This document shows positions 54,659 through 62,806 of a stretch of 64,000 nucleotides of DNA, piece after piece. The notes beneath the pieces were generated by a model that saw only the letters and a program-made list of their open reading frames with translations, did no database searches and had not been told where the DNA came from. The stretch is from assembly GCA_046199005.1 (NCBI GenBank), contig CP176050.1:2542001-2606000 (forward strand). The letters are read 5' to 3'. The position numbers and the translations under genes are program-made. Numbering within the stretch: the stretch's first letter is position 1; each line of letters starts with the position of its first letter. The DNA is from Ascidiimonas sp046199005. Its GTDB lineage: Bacteria; Bacteroidota; Bacteroidia; Flavobacteriales; Flavobacteriaceae.

Positions 54659-55549
54659 TTACTTTTTTGCTTTATTGAATCCAATGTTCTTTATTCCTTC
54701 GATAGGATATAATAGTGTTTTATCAAATGAATCAAACTCGTAATTATCTAGTGAGATACTGTAAACTTTATTCTTAGGTTTTTTAGGGCCTTTAAGTTGA
54801 ATTTTGATATTACTAGGTAGATAAGCTCCAATATTAGTTTTTTTGCGTTCGTATCTGGCAGTTGCGTGTTGTAGACCTTTAGGCATCTTGATAAAAAAGT
54901 CATTTATTGTTACTTCTAGTAAATCAATAAATTTTGTTGTTGGATTTATGTAGACTAAAAAGCGGTCAAATTTCTTATTTGGTTCTTCGCTTCCCCAAGT
55001 AACATAAACTGTTTCGTAAGAAATACCATCAAGTTCCTTTGTTCCTGCATATCTTATAATTTCTGCATCTGGAAGATGCATAGGTGCTTCTAATAAGTAA
55101 TGATATGTAGCAAGACCCCAAATATATCTATCGTGTTCGTGTCGTTTGAGATTATCGCTATTAGTCTGTTTTTTATATCCTTGCCAAGACTGTACACCCT
55201 GAACTGTATTTTTTTTTCGTCCTTCTAAATATTCCACTTGACCGTCAAAGCTATTTGTTGCAAGTCTTAATTGAAGTTCTTTACCATTATTGCCAGGAAA
55301 GGCATTCATTGGCATTAATAACCAGATGCTATTCCAGTCAAATTTTACATTTGCTTCATAGACTTTTGTACTTGATAGCTTATCATAACCCATTGCTATT
55401 TTAGATTCGATGAGTAAACTTTTTCCTTTTCCTTCTGAATTTGTTATTGAGTTATTTTTGAGTGCTTCGGTTCTTAAATCTACTGATTTACAAGATTGCA
55501 TAAAGCTTATTAGTATTATTAAGCTAGATAATTTTAAAAGATTCTTCAT
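54659..55549 (-). CDS. Lipoprotein of the dehalogenase operon
   Basis: 296 residues with the signal LIILISFMQSCKS (lipobox Cys about residue 20). The mature part is beta-rich: ESKIAMGYDKLSSTKVYEAN, WGLATYHYLLEAPMHLPDAE, TVYVTWGSEEPNKKFDRFLVY. It looks like an outer-membrane lipoprotein with a lipocalin- or LolB-like beta layout, though no family is certain. A predicted operator lies 15-32 bp upstream of its ATG. Second gene of the operon. Confidence 0.82.
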   Translation of the reverse strand: MKNLLKLSSLIILISFMQSCKSVDLRTEALKNNSITNSEGKGKSLLIESKIAMGYDKLSSTKVYEANVKFDWNSIWLLMPMNAFPGNNGKELQLRLATNSFDGQVEYLEGRKKNTVQGVQSWQGYKKQTNSDNLKRHEHDRYIWGLATYHYLLEAPMHLPDAEIIRYAGTKELDGISYETVYVTWGSEEPNKKFDRFLVYINPTTKFIDLLEVTINDFFIKMPKGLQHATARYERKKTNIGAYLPSNIKIQLKGPKKPKNKVYSISLDNYEFDSFDKTLLYPIEGIKNIGFNKAKK

Positions 55550-55563
55550 TTATTTTATATTAA

Positions 55564-55581
55564 TTAGACTGTTCTGTTTAT
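55564..55581 (-). promoter_or_regulatory. Predicted TetR operator in front of the lipoprotein gene
   Basis: The plus strand reads TTAGACTGTTCTGTTTAT, an imperfect dyad TTA.AC......GT.TA. It shares 14 of 18 bases with the element in front of the tetR-like gene at 56,208. Position 15 bp before the ATG at 55,549. Binding by the neighbouring regulator is inferred. Confidence 0.6.
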
Positions 55582-55598
55582 TTTGATTTTAAATTTTT

Positions 55599-56180
55599 TT
55601 ACTTTTTTATGAGATTGAAAGTTATTTCCAACCAAGTATCCATATATACTCTTGACCTTGTAACCTTAGTACGTGATAATGTTCCATAAAATCCAGCGTG
55701 TAAATACTCTGCCAATTCTAATGAAGAATAATCTGTAGTTATCTCTCCAATGTCTTGACCTTTAGCAATAATAGGTGCTAAAACATTTAACCATCCTATA
55801 AAATGTTGGTTAGCTTCAGAGCCAAGTTTGTCATTATTGCGACCAACTTCCATACTCATATTATTTATTAAGCAACCACCTTTGTAGTCATCTTGCTCAT
55901 TCATATCCATAACTATAGTATAAAATGCTTTCAACGAATTAATTGGCGATAGGGTAGATTCTTTAAAGAAACTTTCTATCCAATTTTGGTTTGAGATTCC
56001 GTATTTGCTTATCACTTGTTGAGCAAAGTCTTCTTTAGAATTAAAGAAATTGTAAAAAGAACCTTTTGGTATTCCAGATTCTTTTAAGATTTCGTTTATA
56101 CCAACATTGTGGTATCCACTTTTCCTGAAAATTTCATAACCTACATTGAGAATATCTTCTTTCTTGTATTTATATCCCAT
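55599..56180 (-). CDS. TetR/AcrR-family regulator, NemR-like
   Basis: 193 residues. The N-terminal helix-turn-helix has ILNVGYEIFRKSGYHNVGIN and ILKESGIPKGSFYNFFNSKE, the standard TetR DNA-binding domain. The C-terminal part has YKGGCLINNMSMEVG, the GCL-type motif seen in NemR-like regulators, where a Cys can sense electrophiles; sensing here is inference. First gene of the cassette operon, with a 49-bp gap to the lipoprotein gene that holds one operator and a second operator upstream of its own start, so autorepression plus control of the three downstream genes is likely. Confidence 0.93.
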   Translation of the reverse strand: MGYKYKKEDILNVGYEIFRKSGYHNVGINEILKESGIPKGSFYNFFNSKEDFAQQVISKYGISNQNWIESFFKESTLSPINSLKAFYTIVMDMNEQDDYKGGCLINNMSMEVGRNNDKLGSEANQHFIGWLNVLAPIIAKGQDIGEITTDYSSLELAEYLHAGFYGTLSRTKVTRSRVYMDTWLEITFNLIKK

Positions 56181-56207
56181 AGTGCAAATATAGAAAATTA
56201 TATTTAA

Positions 56208-56225
56208 TTAGACTGGTTGGTTTAA
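56208..56225 (-). promoter_or_regulatory. Predicted TetR operator in front of the regulator gene
   Basis: The plus strand reads TTAGACTGGTTGGTTTAA, a dyad TTA.AC......GT.TAA, 28 bp upstream of the regulator's ATG. The spacing and TAGAC arms resemble NemR-type boxes. The same element recurs at 55,564. Confidence 0.62.
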
Positions 56226-56270
56226 TTTTTATTTCAATATTGATTATTAGTTCTGCGGTTCTTCTATTAT

Positions 56271-56399
56271 GGGTAACGTCTCGGGTATGAAACGTAGGGT
56301 GTTCAAAGCACTTAACTGTCCACCCAAAACTGAACTTGCTAAGAGCCGAAAACTTGCGGAAATCACTGTACACCCTATGTTTTATACCCATTGTTAGCT
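56271..56399 (-). repeat. attC site, 129 bp
   Basis: Boxes GGGTAAC and GTTAGCT. Excellent inner arms GGGTATGAAACGTAGGGTG and CACCCTATGTTTTATACCC. Unique type. Confidence 0.92.
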
Positions 56400-56433
56400 G
56401 CTGCTTTTTTTACTTTTTTATTATTATTTCGGG

Positions 56434-56790
56434 TCAAATTATTATTAAGTCAATTAGTCCGCATATACCTGCTCCAATAATAATAGACCAAGAAATCCAA
56501 TCTTTAAATTCATTGTTCTTTTGTTTTAGAAAAAGAATATGAAGTCCTAAGTGTACAATCATAAATATGTTGAATCCGTAGATAAATGCTTCTACATCTT
56601 GACTATTTGTTAGTTTCCATAATACAAAGTAAAACAGGGGAATATGTAAAAACAGGAAAACTATATGTCCAACTTTATCACTAAGCATTGATAATCCTGG
56701 AAATATTCGCCACTCTTTGCAACGTATCGCATCCATTTCGTGCATTAACAAAAGGGAAAGTCCCAAGTAGAAGAATAAATGTTCTGTCAT
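56434..56790 (-). CDS. Small four-helix membrane protein
   Basis: 118 residues with four probable membrane helices: FFYLGLSLLLMHEMDAIRC, then IVFLFLHIPLFYFVLW, then IYGFNIFMIVHLGLHILFL, and SWSIIIGAGICGLIDLI. The block MHEMDAIRCKEWRIFPGLS is a distinctive conserved-looking motif, which I recall from uncharacterised DUF6713-type proteins (from memory only). Function unknown. The boxes GTTAGCT and AGCTAAC match perfectly, so it is a one-gene cassette. Confidence 0.8.
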   Translation of the reverse strand: MTEHLFFYLGLSLLLMHEMDAIRCKEWRIFPGLSMLSDKVGHIVFLFLHIPLFYFVLWKLTNSQDVEAFIYGFNIFMIVHLGLHILFLKQKNNEFKDWISWSIIIGAGICGLIDLIII

Positions 56791-56857
56791 ATTAATTTTC
56801 TAATCTTTTAGTATGTACTTCAATCCAAGGTACATTGTTTTTGGTTGCAGCTAACGG

Positions 56858-58519
56858 CAGCTTGTCTCAAAACTACCCTCGATTTGGATTAAAAATACGT
56901 ATTTCTGTTTTTGATTGTAAGAAAAATTTAATTTTTAGGTGTTGAATGTATATAAGGTCAAAAAAGCTCAGAATTGATTTTCTGACTTTTTTTACTTGCA
57001 TTAGAAGTGTTTTTAAGCTTCTGATCAGGGTTCTGAGATCTTCAGATTGCCCTTTTATATTCAGTAATCTTTTGAAATTATAGGCGATAGCAATCAATCC
57101 AAAGTCGGCAGATGCTGCTGTGATCCCTTTTTTCGTTAGAATATGGTCAAAACCCCAAGAACGTTTTATAGTCCCAAAAGGATGCTCTACCAAGGCCTGC
57201 CTTTGCTTGTAGATCTCTGGGTACTTAGCTACTGTTTTTGCATTTTGTTGGATATAATTTGTAAACTCACTCCGCTGGATAATCTTTCCGTTTTGCCTGG
57301 CTGTTGTGCATTGACTTCGTGCGGGACAATTTCTACAAGCTTTGGTTTTGTATTGCTTAAATCGGTAATTACGGGCTTTATACCAATTACCGTTACTGAT
57401 TAATGCGTGACCCTGTGGACAGGTATAACTATCTGTTTCTTGGTGGAATTGAAAATGCTCTGCATTGTAGTTTGGGTTGGGTGCCTGGCTAGCACGTCCA
57501 ATGGCTGGGATGGCAACCAGTGTGGTAATACCTAAATCATTTGCAATTTTAAACTCACTACCCGTATGATAGCCTTTGTCGTATAAAGCAGTGAAGGTAT
57601 TTGATTGAAGAATGGTTTTTGCACGTCTTAGCATCATGCCCATCGCCTTTTTATCGTTCTGGTTGGTGATTTTATAATCAATTAGGAGTTTGTTTTTAGC
57701 GTCTACCGTTGTTTGAGCTGTATAGCAAACCTCGGTAATCGTACCCCGGATAATTTGATGTCGGCTATCAGGATCACTTGTTGATAACTGAGGGTTTTCA
57801 GTAGTTGTGTTTTTAGCTAATTCACTCTGGATACGTTGGTATCTTTTACGTTGCTGTTTACGTTTTTGTATAACTTGTTCAAGTTGCTTTTTATGATCTC
57901 CATCCGCTTGCGCAAGTTCATTCTGATGCTCTTCCAGTCTTTGTTCAATATATTCTAAATGACGTGCTACTTTCTTTGGATTGTAATTATTCTTTTTACT
58001 GTTTTGTGCACGAAGTTTGGTTGAGTCGCCTGCGATTAATTGAGCCCCGATTAGCTTATGGTTTTTGGCAATAACTATAGTTTTTCTAAAGACACGCTTA
58101 ATCGCTTTTGGATTATTCTTTCTAAATCTGGCAATGGTATTATGATCGGGCTTTAGGTTGCCTAACAACCACATAAGTTCAATATTACGTGAACATTCTA
58201 GTTCCAATTGCCTTGAAGAGCGTATCCGGTTCATATAACCATACATATAAAGTTTAAGTAGATCTGCCGGATTATATGGCGGCCTACCTTGCCAGGTGAT
58301 AGTTTTGAAACCTAGTGTATCGAAATCAAGGCTATTTACAAATTGATCGATAGCTCGTACCGAGTTATCTTCATTTATCATATCATCCAAACAGGTAGTA
58401 TAAAGTGTAAGTTGGGTTCGGGATTCTCCTTTTAAATATTCCATACTTTAAGATCGGAATATTAAAAAAGTTATCAAAAATAATACTGTAAACCTATGGT
58501 TAAGTTTTGAGACAGTCTG
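56858..58519 (-). mobile_element. Insertion sequence ISB copy 3, 1,662 bp
   Basis: ACGG duplication at 56,854-56,857 and 58,520-58,523. Sequence looks identical to the other ISB copies. Confidence 0.95.
56873..58444 (-). CDS. IS1182-type transposase of ISB, copy 3
   Basis: 523 residues, apparently identical to the copy at 45,502. Intact. Confidence 0.95.
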   Translation of the reverse strand: MEYLKGESRTQLTLYTTCLDDMINEDNSVRAIDQFVNSLDFDTLGFKTITWQGRPPYNPADLLKLYMYGYMNRIRSSRQLELECSRNIELMWLLGNLKPDHNTIARFRKNNPKAIKRVFRKTIVIAKNHKLIGAQLIAGDSTKLRAQNSKKNNYNPKKVARHLEYIEQRLEEHQNELAQADGDHKKQLEQVIQKRKQQRKRYQRIQSELAKNTTTENPQLSTSDPDSRHQIIRGTITEVCYTAQTTVDAKNKLLIDYKITNQNDKKAMGMMLRRAKTILQSNTFTALYDKGYHTGSEFKIANDLGITTLVAIPAIGRASQAPNPNYNAEHFQFHQETDSYTCPQGHALISNGNWYKARNYRFKQYKTKACRNCPARSQCTTARQNGKIIQRSEFTNYIQQNAKTVAKYPEIYKQRQALVEHPFGTIKRSWGFDHILTKKGITAASADFGLIAIAYNFKRLLNIKGQSEDLRTLIRSLKTLLMQVKKVRKSILSFFDLIYIQHLKIKFFLQSKTEIRIFNPNRG

Positions 58520-58700
58520 ACGGTCTCGTATAACCGTCAGTTACGGGTTAATATGCGTTAATTTTCAGTTAAGCACTGACGTTAGCAATTCCGAGTGGAT
58601 TGCTTCGCCAATTCGCACTTTGTGCTCGTGTCGGACGTAGTCTCCCGAACCGTCGGGACGCCGTAATTGCGGTTATACATTGTTGTAGGTAGTTTTTTAT

Positions 58701-59120
58701 TCATATTTTGTTAATCAACAATACAATTCCGATTCCAGAGAATAAAAATCCACCGACTATAAAAATCATTGGAAAATAGGTCTTCCAGAACTCGTTGTTT
58801 ATCATTATTTCGTATTCGTTGTCCTTTTTCAAGTAAATTATATCAATCGGTTCATTTATCCGTTTTGGATTCGCGCTTGAGTCCAACTTTTGGGTTGTTT
58901 CAATTCCGTTTTTGTCCGTAAATCGAACAACAGGAAAGTGATAGATGTGTGAATCTCCGTCAGCGTCTTTGCTCCGTTCCTCTATAAAGTCAATTATTTT
59001 AGCTTTTGTCTTAATTCCGTTTGTTTGTATTTTACGATTTGAATTCCGAACGTAAAATCCCGCGTATAAAAATCCGCCTCCAACTATTAAAAAGACAATT
59101 GCTCCAATTAAATTTTCCAT
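58701..59120 (-). CDS. DUF3592-type membrane protein
   Basis: 139 residues. An N-terminal membrane helix (IGAIVFLIVGGGFLYAGFYV) and a C-terminal one (FPMIFIVGGFLFSGIGIVLLI) bracket a soluble beta domain with GIKTKAKIIDFIEE, YHFPVVRFTDKNG and IDIIYLKKDNEYEIMINN, the layout of DUF3592 proteins. Function unknown. The boxes GTTGTAG and CTACAAC match perfectly. Confidence 0.85.
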   Translation of the reverse strand: MENLIGAIVFLIVGGGFLYAGFYVRNSNRKIQTNGIKTKAKIIDFIEERSKDADGDSHIYHFPVVRFTDKNGIETTQKLDSSANPKRINEPIDIIYLKKDNEYEIMINNEFWKTYFPMIFIVGGFLFSGIGIVLLINKI

Positions 59121-59145
59121 TCAGTTTCTTGGGTTGTCAAATTAC

Positions 59146-59280
59146 CTACAACGGTTTTGGCTATGGTTTCGTTACGGAATGGTACGCGAGTAACATTCCG
59201 CCGTAAACATAAATTTAGCAAAAAGGCTTGAAATTCCGATTAGGAATTTCAGCCGTAATGAACTATAGCCGTTGTTGTAT
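59146..59280 (-). repeat. attC site, 135 bp
   Basis: Boxes CTACAAC and GTTGTAT, arms GGCTATGG and CTATAGCC, same inner GAAATTCCGATTAGGAATTTC hairpin as 51,822. Uninterrupted. Confidence 0.93.
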
Positions 59281-59303
59281 GCTGGCTTTTTTATTTTTTT
59301 ATT

Positions 59304-59690
59304 TCATTCCGATTTCAGCTTGAATCTTGCTCCTTTTTTCCATTTTCCTTTTCGGCGATACAAGTAAATCAGTTTATTTTTAGTCAATTTAAAATAATCA
59401 TTCACAAAGTCATTCGGATTTTTTTGGTCAAATAGATAATATTTTCCACTTTTAGAATAGGTTCCATTTGATTCTAACTCAGGCTTTGAGTTTTCATAAC
59501 TTTCAATTCCATTTTTGTTTCTGAATTCATAATACTTTTGGATAAAAGTCGAGTCAGAATTCAGTATTATTTCATTCACGTAATACTTTTTGTCAATTTT
59601 AAAAGTCTTACCTGAATTCAGAAATATTTTTTCTTGAGCAAATGAAATTGCGGTTGTTAATAGTAAAATCCAAATTATATATTCTTTCAT
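59304..59690 (-). CDS. Small secreted protein of unknown function
   Basis: 128 residues from ATG 59,690 (MKEYIIWILLLTTAISFAQ, signal peptide); 42 bp of open frame upstream is attC DNA. The mature part is beta-rich with SGKTFKIDKKYYVNEIILNS, GTYSKSGKYYLF and a basic C-terminus (RRKGKWKKGARFKLKSE). It resembles the small 'copper resistance NlpE/META-like' strand layout but no family is certain. The boxes GTTGTAT and ATACAAC match perfectly. Confidence 0.75.
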   Translation of the reverse strand: MKEYIIWILLLTTAISFAQEKIFLNSGKTFKIDKKYYVNEIILNSDSTFIQKYYEFRNKNGIESYENSKPELESNGTYSKSGKYYLFDQKNPNDFVNDYFKLTKNKLIYLYRRKGKWKKGARFKLKSE

Positions 59691-59719
59691 TCGGCAATTT
59701 TTCAGCTTGCATACAACGG

Positions 59720-61381
59720 CAGCTTGTCTCAAAACTACCCTCGATTTGGATTAAAAATACGTATTTCTGTTTTTGATTGTAAGAAAAATTTAATTTTTAG
59801 GTGTTGAATGTATATAAGGTCAAAAAAGCTCAGAATTGATTTTCTGACTTTTTTTACTTGCATTAGAAGTGTTTTTAAGCTTCTGATCAGGGTTCTGAGA
59901 TCTTCAGATTGCCCTTTTATATTCAGTAATCTTTTGAAATTATAGGCGATAGCAATCAATCCAAAGTCGGCAGATGCTGCTGTGATCCCTTTTTTCGTTA
60001 GAATATGGTCAAAACCCCAAGAACGTTTTATAGTCCCAAAAGGATGCTCTACCAAGGCCTGCCTTTGCTTGTAGATCTCTGGGTACTTAGCTACTGTTTT
60101 TGCATTTTGTTGGATATAATTTGTAAACTCACTCCGCTGGATAATCTTTCCGTTTTGCCTGGCTGTTGTGCATTGACTTCGTGCGGGACAATTTCTACAA
60201 GCTTTGGTTTTGTATTGCTTAAATCGGTAATTACGGGCTTTATACCAATTACCGTTACTGATTAATGCGTGACCCTGTGGACAGGTATAACTATCTGTTT
60301 CTTGGTGGAATTGAAAATGCTCTGCATTGTAGTTTGGGTTGGGTGCCTGGCTAGCACGTCCAATGGCTGGGATGGCAACCAGTGTGGTAATACCTAAATC
60401 ATTTGCAATTTTAAACTCACTACCCGTATGATAGCCTTTGTCGTATAAAGCAGTGAAGGTATTTGATTGAAGAATGGTTTTTGCACGTCTTAGCATCATG
60501 CCCATCGCCTTTTTATCGTTCTGGTTGGTGATTTTATAATCAATTAGGAGTTTGTTTTTAGCGTCTACCGTTGTTTGAGCTGTATAGCAAACCTCGGTAA
60601 TCGTACCCCGGATAATTTGATGTCGGCTATCAGGATCACTTGTTGATAACTGAGGGTTTTCAGTAGTTGTGTTTTTAGCTAATTCACTCTGGATACGTTG
60701 GTATCTTTTACGTTGCTGTTTACGTTTTTGTATAACTTGTTCAAGTTGCTTTTTATGATCTCCATCCGCTTGCGCAAGTTCATTCTGATGCTCTTCCAGT
60801 CTTTGTTCAATATATTCTAAATGACGTGCTACTTTCTTTGGATTGTAATTATTCTTTTTACTGTTTTGTGCACGAAGTTTGGTTGAGTCGCCTGCGATTA
60901 ATTGAGCCCCGATTAGCTTATGGTTTTTGGCAATAACTATAGTTTTTCTAAAGACACGCTTAATCGCTTTTGGATTATTCTTTCTAAATCTGGCAATGGT
61001 ATTATGATCGGGCTTTAGGTTGCCTAACAACCACATAAGTTCAATATTACGTGAACATTCTAGTTCCAATTGCCTTGAAGAGCGTATCCGGTTCATATAA
61101 CCATACATATAAAGTTTAAGTAGATCTGCCGGATTATATGGCGGCCTACCTTGCCAGGTGATAGTTTTGAAACCTAGTGTATCGAAATCAAGGCTATTTA
61201 CAAATTGATCGATAGCTCGTACCGAGTTATCTTCATTTATCATATCATCCAAACAGGTAGTATAAAGTGTAAGTTGGGTTCGGGATTCTCCTTTTAAATA
61301 TTCCATACTTTAAGATCGGAATATTAAAAAAGTTATCAAAAATAATACTGTAAACCTATGGTTAAGTTTTGAGACAGTCTG
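59720..61381 (-). mobile_element. Insertion sequence ISB copy 4, 1,662 bp
   Basis: ACGG duplication at 59,716-59,719 and 61,382-61,385. Sequence looks identical to the other copies. Confidence 0.95.
59735..61306 (-). CDS. IS1182-type transposase of ISB, copy 4
   Basis: 523 residues, apparently identical to the copy at 45,502. Intact. Confidence 0.95.
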   Translation of the reverse strand: MEYLKGESRTQLTLYTTCLDDMINEDNSVRAIDQFVNSLDFDTLGFKTITWQGRPPYNPADLLKLYMYGYMNRIRSSRQLELECSRNIELMWLLGNLKPDHNTIARFRKNNPKAIKRVFRKTIVIAKNHKLIGAQLIAGDSTKLRAQNSKKNNYNPKKVARHLEYIEQRLEEHQNELAQADGDHKKQLEQVIQKRKQQRKRYQRIQSELAKNTTTENPQLSTSDPDSRHQIIRGTITEVCYTAQTTVDAKNKLLIDYKITNQNDKKAMGMMLRRAKTILQSNTFTALYDKGYHTGSEFKIANDLGITTLVAIPAIGRASQAPNPNYNAEHFQFHQETDSYTCPQGHALISNGNWYKARNYRFKQYKTKACRNCPARSQCTTARQNGKIIQRSEFTNYIQQNAKTVAKYPEIYKQRQALVEHPFGTIKRSWGFDHILTKKGITAASADFGLIAIAYNFKRLLNIKGQSEDLRTLIRSLKTLLMQVKKVRKSILSFFDLIYIQHLKIKFFLQSKTEIRIFNPNRG

Positions 61382-61589
61382 ACGGCTCCGTATATGAAAA
61401 GTAGCGCTGAAAATAAGCTTTCACTTTTCGGATAAACACAAGCCGAATTTTTAAATTTTACTATTTATCTTTTTTATTGGAAATCATCAAATTTAAAAAT
61501 TTGGCGACATTCCAAAAACGCCTAACCTTTGTGTTAGCAATGACTTGCGCTATTTTTTATATACATTGTTGGCAGTAGTAATTTATCCA

Positions 61590-62777
61590 TTAAAGCAATT
61601 TTTCGAGTCTAATCTTATACCTCTTTTTACCCTCACCATTTTGTATGAGTATTTTAATTTTACTACCCTCTTTCTTTAGTAGTTCTTTATATTCAGCGAG
61701 ATTGTTATTACTATTTTTGTTTATCGAAATGACAATATCTCCTTTACGAATACCCTTTTTATATGCTGGACACTCTTTTGCAATTTTTGAAATGTATATT
61801 TTTCCCGCTTCGTTTTTATCCAGTGAAAAACCTGTAATAGGAAAATCAAAGGATTCATCGTATAAACTATTTGGCTTTAAATACATTTTAAGGTTGTCAT
61901 AATCCAAAACAATATTAAATCTGTTTATAATCTCAGCTCCAAGAATACCCAAATAGCCATCATAAGAACTAACACCCGATTCATCGCTCGCTAAGCCTAT
62001 TGTTAGGTCTGAAAAATAATATTTTCCCAGTGAAAGACTCTTAATACCTATATCCTGCGAGATAGATTTCCCACTTAAATTATCCGAAGAAGAGGTGAGT
62101 ATCTTGTCTGTTTGTTCAACTAAATCATTTTCAGTCTTAAAAGGGGTGTTAACAAGAAGTGTAAGACCCGCACCACTATCAAAGAGAACCTTTCCTTTGT
62201 ATTTTTTTGAATTTTTAAGCTCAATCTCAATATCCAGTTGAGGAATTGGGATTCCGTTATCGAAAGAAAATGAATGTTGGGAAAAAGATGATAAGTCCAT
62301 AGAGCTGTTTTTAGGATATAACTTTATCACTTGATTATCAAAATCCAATTCGGTCAGAAATTCTTTAATCAAAGAATACCCAATTATTCCATCAAAAGGC
62401 TGATTCATACTTTCCTTCAATCGTGTTAAATCTTCCATTACGAGGTGGACACCATCAACGGTGATACCACCAATGGTTATTTCTTGGTTGAGGGCGATTT
62501 GATATTTCACTTTACCACTAGCACCAGAAACCTCTTGTTCGTGATTTGGCTGTATTCCTAACTTTTTGGCGGTAGATTTATCGATTAAAGATGATGTAGC
62601 TCCAGTATCGAAGTAGAAGGTCAGGGAGTCTTTTTTATTAACTACACACTTAACGAAAACATAATTATTTTTCAACAAATTAAAAGGGATAGTTGTAATT
62701 TCTAAACCTTGATTTTGTGCTTTAACTGAAATGGTGGTTATTGTGATAAATACAACAACTAAAAATCTTTTGTACAT
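61590..62777 (-). CDS. Secreted retropepsin-like aspartyl protease with PDZ domain
   Basis: 395 residues. Signal peptide MYKRFLVVVFITITTISVKAQ. Two aspartyl-protease-like lobes follow: YFDTGATSSLIDKSTAKKLG (first Asp, about residue 57) with FDGIIGYSLIKEF, and VLFDSGAGLTLLVN (second Asp-Ser-Gly, about residue 200) with GYLGILGAEIINRFNIVLDY. A C-terminal PDZ-like region has SKIAKECPAYKKGIRKGDIVISI. This layout is common in Bacteroidota secreted aspartyl proteases; the substrate is unknown. It is the array's first cassette, next to the attI-like junction, and its boxes GTTGGCA and TGCCAAC match perfectly. Confidence 0.9.
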   Translation of the reverse strand: MYKRFLVVVFITITTISVKAQNQGLEITTIPFNLLKNNYVFVKCVVNKKDSLTFYFDTGATSSLIDKSTAKKLGIQPNHEQEVSGASGKVKYQIALNQEITIGGITVDGVHLVMEDLTRLKESMNQPFDGIIGYSLIKEFLTELDFDNQVIKLYPKNSSMDLSSFSQHSFSFDNGIPIPQLDIEIELKNSKKYKGKVLFDSGAGLTLLVNTPFKTENDLVEQTDKILTSSSDNLSGKSISQDIGIKSLSLGKYYFSDLTIGLASDESGVSSYDGYLGILGAEIINRFNIVLDYDNLKMYLKPNSLYDESFDFPITGFSLDKNEAGKIYISKIAKECPAYKKGIRKGDIVISINKNSNNNLAEYKELLKKEGSKIKILIQNGEGKKRYKIRLEKLL

Positions 62778-62806
62778 AATTTTCTAATTTGATTTTCTAT
62801 TATTAC

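Larger units (their letters stand above)
56849..58688 (-). repeat. attC site split by ISB copy 3
   Basis: Left part 56,849-56,857, right part 58,520-58,688. Boxes AGCTAAC and GTTGTAG. Without ISB and one ACGG it is 174 bp, exactly the main attC family. Confidence 0.93.
59711..61574 (-). repeat. attC site split by ISB copy 4
   Basis: Left part 59,711-59,719, right part 61,382-61,574. Boxes ATACAAC and GTTGGCA. Arms GTATATGAAAAGTAGCGC and GCGCTATTTTTTATATAC, TATGAAAA family. 198 bp without ISB. Confidence 0.88.
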
